In this document: piece by piece, positions 25,001 to 33,793 of the stretch
Numbering within the stretch: the stretch's first letter is position 1
Layout of the letters: every line of letters begins with the position of its first letter
Assembly (NCBI GenBank): GCA_910577835.1
Contig: CAJTOU010000012.1
Span: 35,744 to 76,717, forward strand
Direction: 5' to 3'
DNA: 40,974 nucleotides
From: an uncultured Lachnospiraceae bacterium
GTDB taxonomy: Bacteria > Bacillota_A > Clostridia > Lachnospirales > Lachnospiraceae
Translations under genes and position numbers: made by a program
Notes under the pieces: generated by a model
What the model saw: the letters and a program-made list of their open reading frames with translations, nothing else
The model's database searches: none
What the model was told of the DNA's origin: nothing

Positions 25001-26652
25001 CGGGAATTACAGAGGTAAATCCATTGAGTCCTCATTATTACTGCGAGTCCTGTTATTACAGCGAGTTTGATTCCCCAGAGGTAAAAAAGTATACGGGAGG
25101 TTCCGGTTGCGATATGCCCGATAAAAACTGCCCTGTGTGCAATCAACCACTTATTAAGGCCGGATTTGATATTCCGTTTGAAACCTTTCTTGGATTTAAG
25201 GGAAATAAGGAACCGGATATTGATTTGAACTTTTCCGGCGAATATCAGAGCAAGGCGCATGAATATACCGAAGTGATTTTCGGAAAGGGGCAGACCTATC
25301 GGGCAGGAACAATAGGAACACTGGCAGATAAGACAGCCTTTGGATATGTAAAGAAATATTATGAGGAAAGAGGTCAGCATAAGCGTGTCTGTGAAATCAA
25401 CAGAATTGTAAAAGGCTGTACAGGGGTAAGACGAACAACAGGTCAGCATCCGGGAGGAATTATTGTACTTCCTTACGGTGAGGAGATTTATAAATTTACA
25501 CCGGTGCAGCATCCGGCAAACGATATGACAGTTAAAACGGTGACTACTCATTTTGATTATCATTCTATTGACCATAATCTTTTAAAGCTGGATATTCTTG
25601 GACATGATGACCCTACCATGATTCGTATGCTGGAAGATTTGACAGGACTGGATGCAACAACGATTCCGCTGGATTGTAAAGAGGTAATGTCATTATTTAA
25701 GTCCACGGAAGCTTTGGGGATTACACCGGAGGATATTGGAGGCTGTGAGCTTGGAGCTTTGGGAATACCAGAGTTTGGTACGGATTTTGCCATGCAGATG
25801 TTAATTGATACTCAGCCGACGACTTTTTCCGACCTTGTAAGAATCGCAGGATTGTCGCATGGTACAGATGTGTGGCTTGGAAATGCCCAGACATTGATTA
25901 AAGAGGGAACAGCGACAATTTCCACTGCGATTTGTACCAGAGATGACATTATGATTTATCTGATTCATCAGGGAATGGATAAGGAACTGTCATTTACGAT
26001 TATGGAATCTGTACGTAAGGGCAAAGGCCTGAAACCTGAATGGGAAGATGCAATGAAGGCGGCAAATGTGCCGGACTGGTATATCTGGTCATGCAAAAAG
26101 ATAAAATATATGTTTCCAAAAGCGCATGCGGCTGCTTATGTAATGATGGCGTGGCGCATCGCATATTATAAGGTGTTTTATCCTGCGGCGTATTATGCGG
26201 CATTTTTCAGTATCAGAGCTTCTTCATTTAACTATGAACTGATGTGTCAGGGAAGAGACAAGCTGGAATATTTTCTGGCAGAATACCGCAAAAAAAAGGA
26301 TTCAGGAACAATTACGCCAAAGGAAGAAGATACAATAAAGGATATGAGAATTGTTCAGGAGATGTATGCAAGGGGATTTGAATTTCTGCCGATTGACCTT
26401 TATCAATCTCAGGCAACGAAATTTCAGATTATCGACGGAAAGCTTCTTCCTTCCTTTGGCACCATAGATGGAATGGGTGATAAGGCGGCGGAAGCTGTGG
26501 TGGAGGCTGCGAAGGACGGGGAGTTTTTGTCAAAGGATGATTTTAGAATGAGAACAAAGGTGAGCAAGACAGTCATAGATTTAATGAGCGATTTGGGAAT
26601 TTTCGGTGATTTGCCGGAGACGAATCAGTTATCATTGTTTGACTTTGCATAG
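22090..26652 (+). CDS. polC: DNA polymerase III alpha subunit, PolC type
   Basis: 1520 residues, the replicative polymerase of low-GC Gram-positives. The start is ATG 22090, after AGAGGT; an in-frame GTG at 22087 is the alternative. Order of parts: an N-terminal domain, then a hydrophilic Lys/Gln/Asn-rich linker (about 180-290), an OB-fold region near 300-395, and the PHP domain beginning with HCHTKMSDMDG near 402. A proofreading exonuclease is inserted at about 497-667 (FDIETTGF, then HNADFD, and the HHRAVDDAG motif). Then come the polymerase core and the PolC zinc-binding cysteines (YYCESCYY, then CDMPDKNCPVC, about 980-1020). The linker is longer and more polar than I would expect in Bacillus. 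Confidence 0.97.
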   Translation: MVESKGFFQVFPDLKLEHNLTELLNLVEVNKISTNHTKDAIRVYMTGTRIIPKKSIYMVQNEIQKQMFGRTHIHVQIIENYILSKQYTPRSLWEEYRESILEELRSSSIVMYNMMRKGSMEFTDENIALLKLEDTQINKTKSRELYEYLTEVISKRCGLELQLSVEYIKPKAGKYRKQMEQQEKNEIAEILKRNKELRQQHRQEKNAENPQSEEGMQKNNMQGNTRQKDKTPFDGQAENSKQSRSDKQKGSGRQGSGILQEEKKASYQKRDYYKKSNNPDVLYGREFDGEFIPIKDITEESGNVMIRGQVIFCETREIRNERTIILFSVTDFTDTISTKIFVKNENLPEILEIIKEGIFIKLSGMVMLDTYTKEISIATIYGIMKGSDFRVKRVDTSVEKRVELHCHTKMSDMDGVSEAKDILAQAIKWGHKALAITDHGNVQGFTEALHGMDKILGDYKKKGEKVDFKVIYGVEAYLVDDIKTIVTDSKAQSLDDTYVVFDIETTGFSAAYDKIIEIGAVKVINGKIDSKFSEFINPLIPIPFRIEQLTGINDSMVMGAETIDKVLPKFLEFCGDCVMVAHNADFDMSFICKNAADLGCDYKPTTLDTVSLARQLLPTLNKYKLDAVAKALNISLEHHHRAVDDAGCTAEIFVKFIQMLKNRGISNLDEVNELAESTEESIRKLPSHHAIILAKNELGRRHLYRLVSDSHLKYFHRQPRIPKSEFLKYREGLIIGSACEAGELYQAVYSGRSDEEIARLVNFYDYLEIQPNGNNMFMVRKGETTLENLIEVNKKIVQLGEKFNKLVVATCDVHFLNPEDEIYRRIIMAGKGFDDADNQAPLFLRTTEEMLNEFSYLGAEKAEEVVITNTNKIADMIEPLSPVHPDKAPPVIPNSDQTLRDICYTKAHSMYGPDLPEIVTERLERELNSIISNGFAVMYIIAQKLVWKSVEDGYLVGSRGSVGSSFVATMAGITEVNPLSPHYYCESCYYSEFDSPEVKKYTGGSGCDMPDKNCPVCNQPLIKAGFDIPFETFLGFKGNKEPDIDLNFSGEYQSKAHEYTEVIFGKGQTYRAGTIGTLADKTAFGYVKKYYEERGQHKRVCEINRIVKGCTGVRRTTGQHPGGIIVLPYGEEIYKFTPVQHPANDMTVKTVTTHFDYHSIDHNLLKLDILGHDDPTMIRMLEDLTGLDATTIPLDCKEVMSLFKSTEALGITPEDIGGCELGALGIPEFGTDFAMQMLIDTQPTTFSDLVRIAGLSHGTDVWLGNAQTLIKEGTATISTAICTRDDIMIYLIHQGMDKELSFTIMESVRKGKGLKPEWEDAMKAANVPDWYIWSCKKIKYMFPKAHAAAYVMMAWRIAYYKVFYPAAYYAAFFSIRASSFNYELMCQGRDKLEYFLAEYRKKKDSGTITPKEEDTIKDMRIVQEMYARGFEFLPIDLYQSQATKFQIIDGKLLPSFGTIDGMGDKAAEAVVEAAKDGEFLSKDDFRMRTKVSKTVIDLMSDLGIFGDLPETNQLSLFDFA

Positions 26653-26699
26653 ATATCAGATTTTTCTTTCATAAGAAATTTCAACCGCAGTTTTCCAAT

Positions 26700-26728
26700 T
26701 TTACGCAGACAAAATACTTTAGTATATA
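26700..26728 (+). promoter_or_regulatory. Possible promoter for the C39-like peptidase gene
   Basis: TTTACG (26700-26705), a 17-bp spacer, TATATA (26723-26728), 20 bp before the start codon. The distance to the start is short but workable. Confidence 0.45.
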
Positions 26729-26748
26729 AATTTAGAAAGAGGTTTGTA

Positions 26749-27813
26749 ATGAGTGATTTAAATCCAATACATGGAGGAAAAAAGAGCCGGGTTCTGGAAG
26801 AAAAAAGGAGAAGAGAAGAGCTGGAAAAGAACCGGAGACGGCAGGAGGAACGGGAGCGCAAAAGAAGGAAGCGTAAGAAGAGACAGGCAATACTGGCATC
26901 GGTATTTGCGCTCTTTATCATTGTGGGAACAGTGCTAATCGTTGTTACTGTGAGAGACATGATGAAATCATTAAAGACACAGGATAAAGACAAAAATCCG
27001 AATCAGGAGGAGGAAACAACAATTCCTGACGTGGTTTCGAATACTATGGATTTATCCGATATTGCGATTGACGAAAGCATGTATATCTATCAAAATGATG
27101 AAGAAATGATACAAAAGCTGAAAGACAGGATTTACAGTACTGAGAACGGAGATGAGAAGCTGGAATTTATCGTTGCTCATCAGGCGGCGTATCCGCCGGA
27201 AATGATAGAATTTCTGGTAAAGTACGAGGAGGTCGTTGATTTTGTGCTGAAATATCCGGTGGAAATTAATGAAAAGCATTCCAGTGTAGTGGATATTTCG
27301 GGTGATTATACAAAGGGCGCTATTCCAACTTTCATTCAGTGGGATGACCGGTGGGGATATATAAAATATGGAGATAATGTAATCGGGGATTCCGGCTGCG
27401 GCCCTACATGCCTTGCGATGGCGATAGTGGCAATTACCGGAAGAGCGCAGTATACGCCAATTACAGTGTGCAAATTTGCGCAGGATAACGGGTATTATGT
27501 AGACGGCGTAGGGACCGCATGGGATTTGATGCTTGGAGGAGTAAAAAAGCTTGGACTGAATTCCGAGCAGATATCCGTTACAGAGGAGTCAATCCGGCTG
27601 GCATTAAGAGAGGACAAGCTGGTGATTCTCAGTATGGGACCGGGAATCTTTACTTATTCGGGACATTTTATACTTATATATAAATATGAAGATGGAAAAT
27701 TTTTTGTAAAGGACCCAAACAGCCGTATAAGAACAGATACAGGATTTACATATGAAGAGATTAAGGACCAGATAAAAGGCGGATGGGCTATTTATGGAGA
27801 AAGAAAGAAGTAG
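26749..27813 (+). CDS. Membrane-anchored C39-like cysteine peptidase
   Basis: 354 residues. Residues 10-46 are extremely charged (Arg, Lys, Glu) and cytoplasmic; 47-68 form a single membrane helix; the rest is outside. Residues 110-185 are helical and acidic. The C-terminal domain (about 190-350) is of the Peptidase_C39_2 type: GDSGCGPTCLAMA with nucleophile Cys217, SGHFILI with His306, and KDPNS with Asp322. The Cys-His-Asp triad is therefore complete. Such domains cleave peptides or wall-linked proteins; there is no ABC transporter part, so this is not a bacteriocin exporter. It follows polC by 96 bp with its own possible promoter and is followed three bases later by a small gene. Confidence 0.85.
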   Translation: MSDLNPIHGGKKSRVLEEKRRREELEKNRRRQEERERKRRKRKKRQAILASVFALFIIVGTVLIVVTVRDMMKSLKTQDKDKNPNQEEETTIPDVVSNTMDLSDIAIDESMYIYQNDEEMIQKLKDRIYSTENGDEKLEFIVAHQAAYPPEMIEFLVKYEEVVDFVLKYPVEINEKHSSVVDISGDYTKGAIPTFIQWDDRWGYIKYGDNVIGDSGCGPTCLAMAIVAITGRAQYTPITVCKFAQDNGYYVDGVGTAWDLMLGGVKKLGLNSEQISVTEESIRLALREDKLVILSMGPGIFTYSGHFILIYKYEDGKFFVKDPNSRIRTDTGFTYEEIKDQIKGGWAIYGERKK

Positions 27814-27816
27814 ATT

Positions 27817-28293
27817 ATGAAATGTATCAATATTGAAAATGTAAAGACATTTATGTCCGGACTTCTTATGAAAGAGAATTTTGACAGGTATTTTTTGTGT
27901 GAAGCAGAGATTGTGACATTTAACAAATTTACAATCGACGGGCATGTACAGAAGAAGTTTTATTCTGGAGAAGAATATAAAGATATGGGAAGTCCACAGT
28001 GGTCAACATGGGAAAGAATAAGGCCACTGTGCTTTGAGATGATAAAGGGAAGCCGGACACCGCTTAAGTTTAAGATTGTATTAAGACTTAATGAGGAAGA
28101 AATGGAAAGAATGCTGAAGGAAAATGAGCTTTCCTACAAGATAGAGGATATAGGAGGATTATATCTGAATATTGTATATGAGAATAATGTGCTCAATTGT
28201 ATTACAGGAAGTTCTATGAATGTGTTTACCATGGATAAGAGTTTGGAAAAGGTATGGGATATGAAAGTAGAAAAGGAGTTAAGTGTGTATTAG
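27817..28293 (+). CDS. Conserved-looking 158-residue protein, function unknown
   Basis: 158 residues, soluble, no signal peptide. It starts three bases after the C39-like peptidase stop, so the two are co-transcribed; its binding site (GGAG near 27799) lies within the preceding gene. The sequence has an N-terminal MKCINIENVKTFMSGLL, a central RIRPLCFEMIKGSRTPLKFK, and a C-terminal region ending near VEKELSVY. It resembles an uncharacterised Lachnospiraceae family (possibly DUF5721), but I am not certain of the name. The coding frame is well supported by length, Shine-Dalgarno sequence and tight spacing. Confidence 0.75.
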   Translation: MKCINIENVKTFMSGLLMKENFDRYFLCEAEIVTFNKFTIDGHVQKKFYSGEEYKDMGSPQWSTWERIRPLCFEMIKGSRTPLKFKIVLRLNEEEMERMLKENELSYKIEDIGGLYLNIVYENNVLNCITGSSMNVFTMDKSLEKVWDMKVEKELSVY

Positions 28294-28308
28294 AGGAAGG
28301 AAAATGAT

Positions 28309-30975
28309 ATGAAGGCTGAACATTTAATGATTCAAAATTTGTGCTGCCCGATAGGAATTACCACAAAAAGGCCAATATTTTCCTATTGGATTTCCGGTGG
28401 CAGAATAACAGAGGAAAACCGCTGGCTGAAACAAAGTGCTTTTCGTATTGTGGCAGCCTCATCCATGGAGCTTTTGAATAAGGATTGCGGTGATTTATGG
28501 GATTCAGGAGTGGAAAGGCAAAAAGAAACTTTTGGAATCCAATATAATGGAAAAGAACTTGTATCAGGACAGAGAGTATATTAAAAAGTGAGGGTGTGGG
28601 ATGAGAATAAGGCAGCCTCTGATTGGAGTGAGGCGGCCTTTTTTGAGATGGGACTGCTTGAAAAAGAAGACTGGAAGGGTGTGTGGATTGGACAGGGCGA
28701 TAACTGGACAGGAAATAAATCAGCAGCACCACAATTTGTATGTGATTTTACAATTAATGATATCGCTCAGATAGAGACAGCAAGATTGTATATCAGTGGT
28801 TTGGGAATTTTCTATGGATTTCTGAATGGGAAAAAGCTGGCTGATACTTTTTTTGAGCCGGGGGAAAGTGATGCGGGAAAGAGTGTGTATTATGTTACCT
28901 GTGACATTACCAAATTTTTAAGCGAGGGGATAAATACACTTGGTGTAATACTTGGAAACGGACAATACTGCGGATTTTTGGAGAATCCGGTTATGGCGAA
29001 GAGAGATGGAACACCGATTCCTCCTCATCGTTATCAGAAAAATGATGGAGGATTTGTAAAGCCGGAAATCAGCGGAGAAAAAAAGCTGATTGCACAGGTG
29101 GAACTGTTGTATCAGAATGGTACAAGGAAGCTGGCAGCAGTCAGTAACGAAAGCTGGCTTTGGAAAGAAAGTCCTGTTATTTTTCAGAACTGGTATGGCG
29201 GTGAAGATTATGATGCATGCAAAGAGGAAAGTGACTGGAATCTTCCCGGTGGCAGCAGAAGCGGATGGAATCAGGCAGTACAGATGTGTCCGCCAAGTGG
29301 TCAGCTTATTGGCAGAGAATTTCTGCCGGTTAAAATTATGGAAAAATTGTCTCCTTATAAAATCAGCAGACTTTCAAACAGGAACTGGCTGGTTGATATG
29401 GGAAGAAATGGAGCGGGTTTTCCGGAGATTTCTCTTGAGACAACAGAAAAACAGCGGGGAATGTGGATAAAAATGTATCCGGCAGAGCTTGTAAAGACTG
29501 ATGGAATATGCAGCCAGACAAAGGCTGATTGTCTGATAGGCGCCGTGGACCAGTCCTCATGTACACAGAGCTGGAATGAAAGATATCAGTGTGTGATTAT
29601 GGATTCTTATTGTATAAAGGGAAACGGCAGAGAAGTATGGCATCCCCTGTTTTGTTATCATGGGTTTCAATATCTGGAGATAGAGAGGTGGCCGGGAGAA
29701 TTGACAAAGGAAAATATCAGGTATTGTATTGTCAGAACTGCAAATGAAAAAAACAGTGAATTTTTTTCTGATAATATACTTTTTAATCAAGTAAATACAA
29801 TGATTGAACATTCCATGGAAAGCAACATGTTTTCTGCCTTTACAGACTGTCCGCAGATTGAAAAGCTTGGATGGATAGAGACAAGCCATCTGATGTTTCG
29901 CTCACTGGCAGGCACTTATGATGTAAGTCACTGGATGAGAAAAATTCTGCATGATATTGCAGACAGCCAGCATGACAGAGAACAGGCGAAGCTTCCGGAC
30001 AATGAGCCGGAGGGATTTGTACCTGCGATTATACCGGAATATCAGAGGATATGCGGGCTGCATAAAGACCCAAACTGGAATGGGGCATGCGTGTTTACTC
30101 CATGGGAGTATTATCAGTATTATGGGGATAAAACGGTGTTGTATGACATGTATCCGATTATGAAAAAATATCTGAAATATTTACAGAAATATGTAACAGG
30201 AGGCGTTCTTGACAATTATGCTCAGATGGGGGAGTGGGGACAGTTAAATGAAAATACGCCGACGGTGCTTGTAGCGACCTGCGCATATTACAGGCTGCTT
30301 GATATTGTGGGAAAAACAGCAGAAATTACAGGGCATGAAGAAGAGGCAAAAGAGTATTTTGAGATGGCAGAAAAGACAAAAAAGGCATTTCATAAACATT
30401 CTCTGTGTTATAATGAAGCTGACGGAATATATGGAAACGGAAGTCAGGCAAGCTATGGCTGCGTATTATTCAGCGGTCTGGTGCCGAAGGAACGGGAGCA
30501 GGAAACGGTAGATAAGCTGGTGAAGGCTGTGCAGATAAAAGATTATCATCTTACTTCAGGAGAAGTAGGATTAAAGCAGGTATTTCTTGCACTGGCAGAG
30601 CATGGAAAAAATGATGTAGTATATAAGATGATTATGAATGAGACATCACCAAGCTATCGGGCTTTTGTGGACAGAGGCTTTACAACACTTCCGGAATACT
30701 GGAACTGTGATGAGCTGTGGAATGGAATGGAGAGAAGCCGCAATCATGCCATGATGGGACATGCCAGAGAATGGATTATCTGTGGAATGCTTGGTATTCG
30801 TTCGCTGGAGCCGGGATTTGGAAAAATAAAAGTGGAGCCATATCTGCCACCAGATATGAAAGAAATCAGAGGAAGTATTACCTGTCCATATGGGAAGATA
30901 GAAATAAAGTGCAAAAGAAAACCGGAAGGAATAGAAGTGGGAGTGAGTGTGCCGGTTGGGGTGGAAATTTGCTGA
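28309..30975 (+). pseudogene. Alpha-L-rhamnosidase (GH78) interrupted by one in-frame TAA
   Basis: The frame runs 889 codons with a single internal stop at codon 92 (TAA, 28582-28584). On both sides the protein is continuous GH78: upstream ends GQRVY, downstream resumes KVRVWDENKAASDWSEAAFFEMG, the normal N-terminal beta-domain sequence where a Trp or Tyr codon is expected. Later come a jelly-roll domain (about 130-420) and the alpha/alpha-barrel catalytic region with FTDCPQIEKLGW, FTPWEYYQYYGD, GEWGQLNE and EYWNCDELWNG. The enzyme would release terminal L-rhamnose from plant or bacterial glycans. A GTG at 28588 could restart translation, but that product lacks the first 93 residues. No signal peptide is present, so it would be cytoplasmic. 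No transporter or sugar-regulator gene is next to it. Confidence 0.88.
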
Positions 30976-31077
30976 AAAATTGTCATTGATTGCCTGTTTA
31001 GATAATAGGAATAAGCGAAGATAAATAAAAAAGCCTGTCTTGTTTCCTGACCAATCGGGCAGAATTTATAACACTCG

Positions 31078-31110
31078 GGAGTAACCACTTTGTGGATGGT
31101 TGCTCCTTTA
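31078..31110 (+). terminator. Terminator downstream of the rhamnosidase
   Basis: GGAGTAACCA (31078-31087) pairs with TGGTTGCTCC (31097-31106) via one G-U pair, with a 9-base loop, and TTTATT follows. Confidence 0.7.
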
Positions 31111-31168
31111 TTAATAATATATCATAAAAATGGGGGTTGCAATAGTAATTTATTCTTTTTTAAAAATG

Positions 31169-31195
31169 TCAGCACTCAATCAAAATGAGTGCTAA
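31169..31195. promoter_or_regulatory. CIRCE operator (HrcA binding site)
   Basis: TCAGCACTC, nine bases, GAGTGCTAA. This differs from the CIRCE consensus TTAGCACTC-N9-GAGTGCTAA at one base. It ends seven bases before the -35 hexamer of the htpG promoter, implying HrcA repression and heat-shock induction of htpG. Confidence 0.93.
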
Positions 31196-31202
31196 TTTTC
31201 TC

Positions 31203-31231
31203 TTGACATTTTCCAGAAATAGTTTTATGAT
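31203..31231 (+). promoter_or_regulatory. Sigma-A promoter of htpG
   Basis: TTGACA (31203-31208), a 17-bp spacer, TATGAT (31226-31231), 52 bp before the htpG start. Confidence 0.85.
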
Positions 31232-31283
31232 AGGTAAGAACAATTCAAGATATTAAAAATAATTCAAAGGAGATGTTTTTATT

Positions 31284-33287
31284 ATGGCAAATCAACAGGG
31301 AAATTTATCAATTAACAGCGAAAATATTTTTCCAATTATTAAAAAGTGGTTATATTCCGACCACGATATCTTTTTCAGAGAATTAATATCAAATGGCTGC
31401 GATGCCATTACCAAATTAAAAAAGCTTGATATGATGGGCGAATATCAGATTCCGGATGACAATGAATTTAAAATAAGAGTTTCTGTAAATGACAAGGAAA
31501 AAACTTTGAAATTTATTGATAATGGTCTGGGAATGACTGCGGAAGAAGTAGAAGAGTATATTAATCAAATCGCATTTTCTGGTGCAGAAGCGTTTCTGGA
31601 GCAATATAAAGATAAAACAAGCGAGGACCAGATTATCGGACATTTTGGTTTGGGCTTTTATTCCGCATTTATGGTAGCAGAAAGAGTGGAAATTAATACG
31701 CTTTCTTATAAAGAAGGTGCTGCACCGGTACACTGGGAATGTGACGGGGGTACGACCTATGAGATGGGCGAGGGCAGCAGAGATTCTGTTGGAACAGAAA
31801 TCGTGCTCTATCTGAACGAGGACAGTCTGGAGTTTTGTAATGAATACAGAGCAAGAGAAGTGATTGAGAAATACTGCTCCTTTATGCCGATTCCGATTTT
31901 CCTTGAAAATGAAACTGCCGAGCCGCAGTATGAAACAGTTGCCGAAGATGAAGTAACAGAAAAGGATACTGTAATTGAAACTGTGGTAGAGCCAGAGGAA
32001 ACAGAAGAAAAAGAAAATGAAGATGGAACAAAGGAAACAGTAGTTGTTAAGCCAGCCGAGACAAAAAAGAAAATTTTAAAAAGACCAGTAGCATTAAATG
32101 ATATTTCGCCGCTCTGGACCAAGCATCCAAATGACTGTACAGATGAGGAATACAAGTCTTTTTATACCAAAGTATTCCATGATTATAAGGAGCCTTTATT
32201 CTGGATTCATCTGAATATGGATTATCCGTTTAATTTAAAGGGTATTTTGTATTTCCCGAAATTTAATACGGAATATGATACAATAGAGGGAACCATTAAA
32301 TTATATAATAATCAGGTCTTTATTGCGGATAATATTAAAGAAGTGATTCCTGAGTTTTTAATGCTGTTAAAAGGTGTCATTGACTGTCCGGACCTTCCGC
32401 TGAACGTGTCAAGAAGCGCATTGCAGAACGACGGATTTGTAAAGAAGATTTCGGATTATATTACAAAGAAGGTGGCAGACAAGCTTTCTGGTATGTGTAA
32501 GACTGATAAGGAAAATTATGAAAAATACTGGGATGATATTAATCCGTTTATTAAATTTGGCTGTTTAAAGGATGAAAAGTTCTGTGAAAAGATGACAGAT
32601 TATCTTCTGTTTAAGAATATTGACGGAAAGTATCTGACACTGCCGGAATGTTTGGAAAAAAATAAAGAGAAGCATGAGAATACGGTATTTTATGTGACAG
32701 ACGAGATACAGCAGAGCCAGTATATTAAGATGTTCAGGGATGAAGGAACCGATGCTGTGGTACTGAAGCATAATATTGACCAGCCATTTATTACACATCT
32801 GGAGCAGAAGAATGAGGGTGTGAAGTTTTTAAGAATTGACGCTGATTTGACAGATACCTTTAAGGAGGAAACTTCAGAGGAGGATAAGAAGACTCTGGAG
32901 GAAGATGCAAAGACATTGACAGAGGTATTTAAGAAAGCGCTGAATAACGATGCGTTAGAGCTAAAGCTTGAGAAGTTAAAAGATGCCGAGATTTCTTCTA
33001 TGGTAACGCTTTCAGAAGAGAGCAGGCGTATGCAGGATATGATGAAAATGTATGGAATGGCCGGAATGGACCCGTCTATGTTTGGCTCAAAACTGACACT
33101 TGTGTTAAATGCAAATAATGAGCTTGTAAAATATATTCTTGCCCACAAGGATTCTGAGCATGTTCCGATGGTTTGTGAGCAGTTATATGATTTGGCAGTA
33201 ATCAGTCATGAGCAGTTAAAGCCGGAGGCAATGACAAAGTTTATTCAGAGAAGTAATAAGATTATGTCACTGCTGGTGCAGGAATAA
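31284..33287 (+). CDS. htpG: Chaperone HtpG (Hsp90)
   Basis: 667 residues. This ATP-dependent dimeric chaperone acts in the cytoplasm. The N-terminal GHKL ATPase domain has ELISNGCDA (Asn/Asp motif), DNGLGM, and GHFGLGFYSAFMVAERV. An acidic, Glu-rich insertion (about 213-265) separates it from the middle domain, which has LWTKHPNDCTDEEYKSFY, NLKGILYFP and LPLNVSRSALQ. The charged linker is longer than in E. coli, which I take as normal for clostridial forms. AAAGGAG precedes the start by about 11 bases. Single-gene transcription unit with its own CIRCE, promoter and terminator. Confidence 0.97.
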   Translation: MANQQGNLSINSENIFPIIKKWLYSDHDIFFRELISNGCDAITKLKKLDMMGEYQIPDDNEFKIRVSVNDKEKTLKFIDNGLGMTAEEVEEYINQIAFSGAEAFLEQYKDKTSEDQIIGHFGLGFYSAFMVAERVEINTLSYKEGAAPVHWECDGGTTYEMGEGSRDSVGTEIVLYLNEDSLEFCNEYRAREVIEKYCSFMPIPIFLENETAEPQYETVAEDEVTEKDTVIETVVEPEETEEKENEDGTKETVVVKPAETKKKILKRPVALNDISPLWTKHPNDCTDEEYKSFYTKVFHDYKEPLFWIHLNMDYPFNLKGILYFPKFNTEYDTIEGTIKLYNNQVFIADNIKEVIPEFLMLLKGVIDCPDLPLNVSRSALQNDGFVKKISDYITKKVADKLSGMCKTDKENYEKYWDDINPFIKFGCLKDEKFCEKMTDYLLFKNIDGKYLTLPECLEKNKEKHENTVFYVTDEIQQSQYIKMFRDEGTDAVVLKHNIDQPFITHLEQKNEGVKFLRIDADLTDTFKEETSEEDKKTLEEDAKTLTEVFKKALNNDALELKLEKLKDAEISSMVTLSEESRRMQDMMKMYGMAGMDPSMFGSKLTLVLNANNELVKYILAHKDSEHVPMVCEQLYDLAVISHEQLKPEAMTKFIQRSNKIMSLLVQE

Positions 33288-33369
33288 AAGTGAATAGAAA
33301 AGGGATGAAGGTCTGTGACTGATTTCTCAGGAACTTATATTATAAAGTTGTAAATCTTATCTGTTTTAT

Positions 33370-33411
33370 AAAAAGAGGTTTGAAAGTAGAAATATTTTCA
33401 AAGCTCTTTTT
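33370..33411 (+). terminator. Terminator of htpG
   Basis: AAAAAGAGGTTTGAAA (33370-33385) pairs with TTTCAAAGCTCTTTTT (33396-33411), a 16-bp stem with one mismatch, and ATTTTAT follows. Confidence 0.8.
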
Positions 33412-33449
33412 ATTTTATAAAAAATATCTTTCATTTAAATCAGTCAGAT

Positions 33450-33503
33450 ACTTTATTACTATTATTTTAATTCTTAATAAAAATAGAATAATAGTAATAA
33501 AGT
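33450..33503. repeat. 17-bp perfect inverted repeat with 20-base loop
   Basis: ACTTTATTACTATTATT (33450-33466) is the exact reverse complement of 33487-33503. No T-run follows and no gene ends here, so it is not a normal terminator. It could be an operator, a mobile-element remnant or a folded RNA. Confidence 0.7.
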
Positions 33504-33587
33504 AATAACAGATATGAATTTTAGAATTCAAATATAGAATTTGTTGAATGGTGAAATAAAATTCATCTTATAATAAAATAAACTTCA

Positions 33588-33616
33588 TTGACAAGTATTA
33601 AAATAAAGTTTATAAT
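33588..33616 (+). promoter_or_regulatory. Fully consensus sigma-A promoter
   Basis: TTGACA (33588-33593), exactly 17 bp, TATAAT (33611-33616). It reads into a leader and then the broken small secreted protein gene. Confidence 0.85.
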
Positions 33617-33793
33617 AGAAAATACATAATTAAATAATAAAACTTATTTTTTATTTAATAGTAAAAAAATATTATTTAAATAAAATGTGTAAATAATATA
33701 AATTGTAATAAGTGCTGGTTTTAATTATCTGTAAAGTCAAATTTGATATTTACTAATATTAAATTTGATTAGGGATAAGGAAAGGAGAACAAG

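Larger units (their letters stand above)
30976..31283. other. Intergenic region of 308 bp with terminator, CIRCE and htpG promoter
   Basis: No coding region. It holds the terminator at 31078-31110, the CIRCE operator at 31169-31195 and the promoter at 31203-31231, all described separately. The first 100 bp show nothing more that I can support. Confidence 0.7.
33412..33793. other. AT-rich intergenic region with inverted repeat and strong promoter
   Basis: No open frame of note. Base composition drops to almost only A and T. It contains the 17-bp inverted repeat at 33450-33503 and the consensus promoter at 33588-33616. The 160 bp after the promoter would be a long untranslated leader. Confidence 0.7.

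Noticed and set aside
28309..28584. A separate 91-residue gene before the rhamnosidase
   Set aside because: It is the N-terminal domain of the same GH78 protein, in the same frame, cut off by one stop codon.
28582..28584. Programmed readthrough or recoding at the rhamnosidase stop
   Set aside because: The codon is TAA, which is not used for selenocysteine, and no recoding signal or downstream structure is apparent. Mutation or sequence error is simpler.
31917..32090. Acidic insertion in HtpG as an unusual domain
   Set aside because: A Glu-rich charged linker between the N-terminal and middle domains is normal in Hsp90 proteins.
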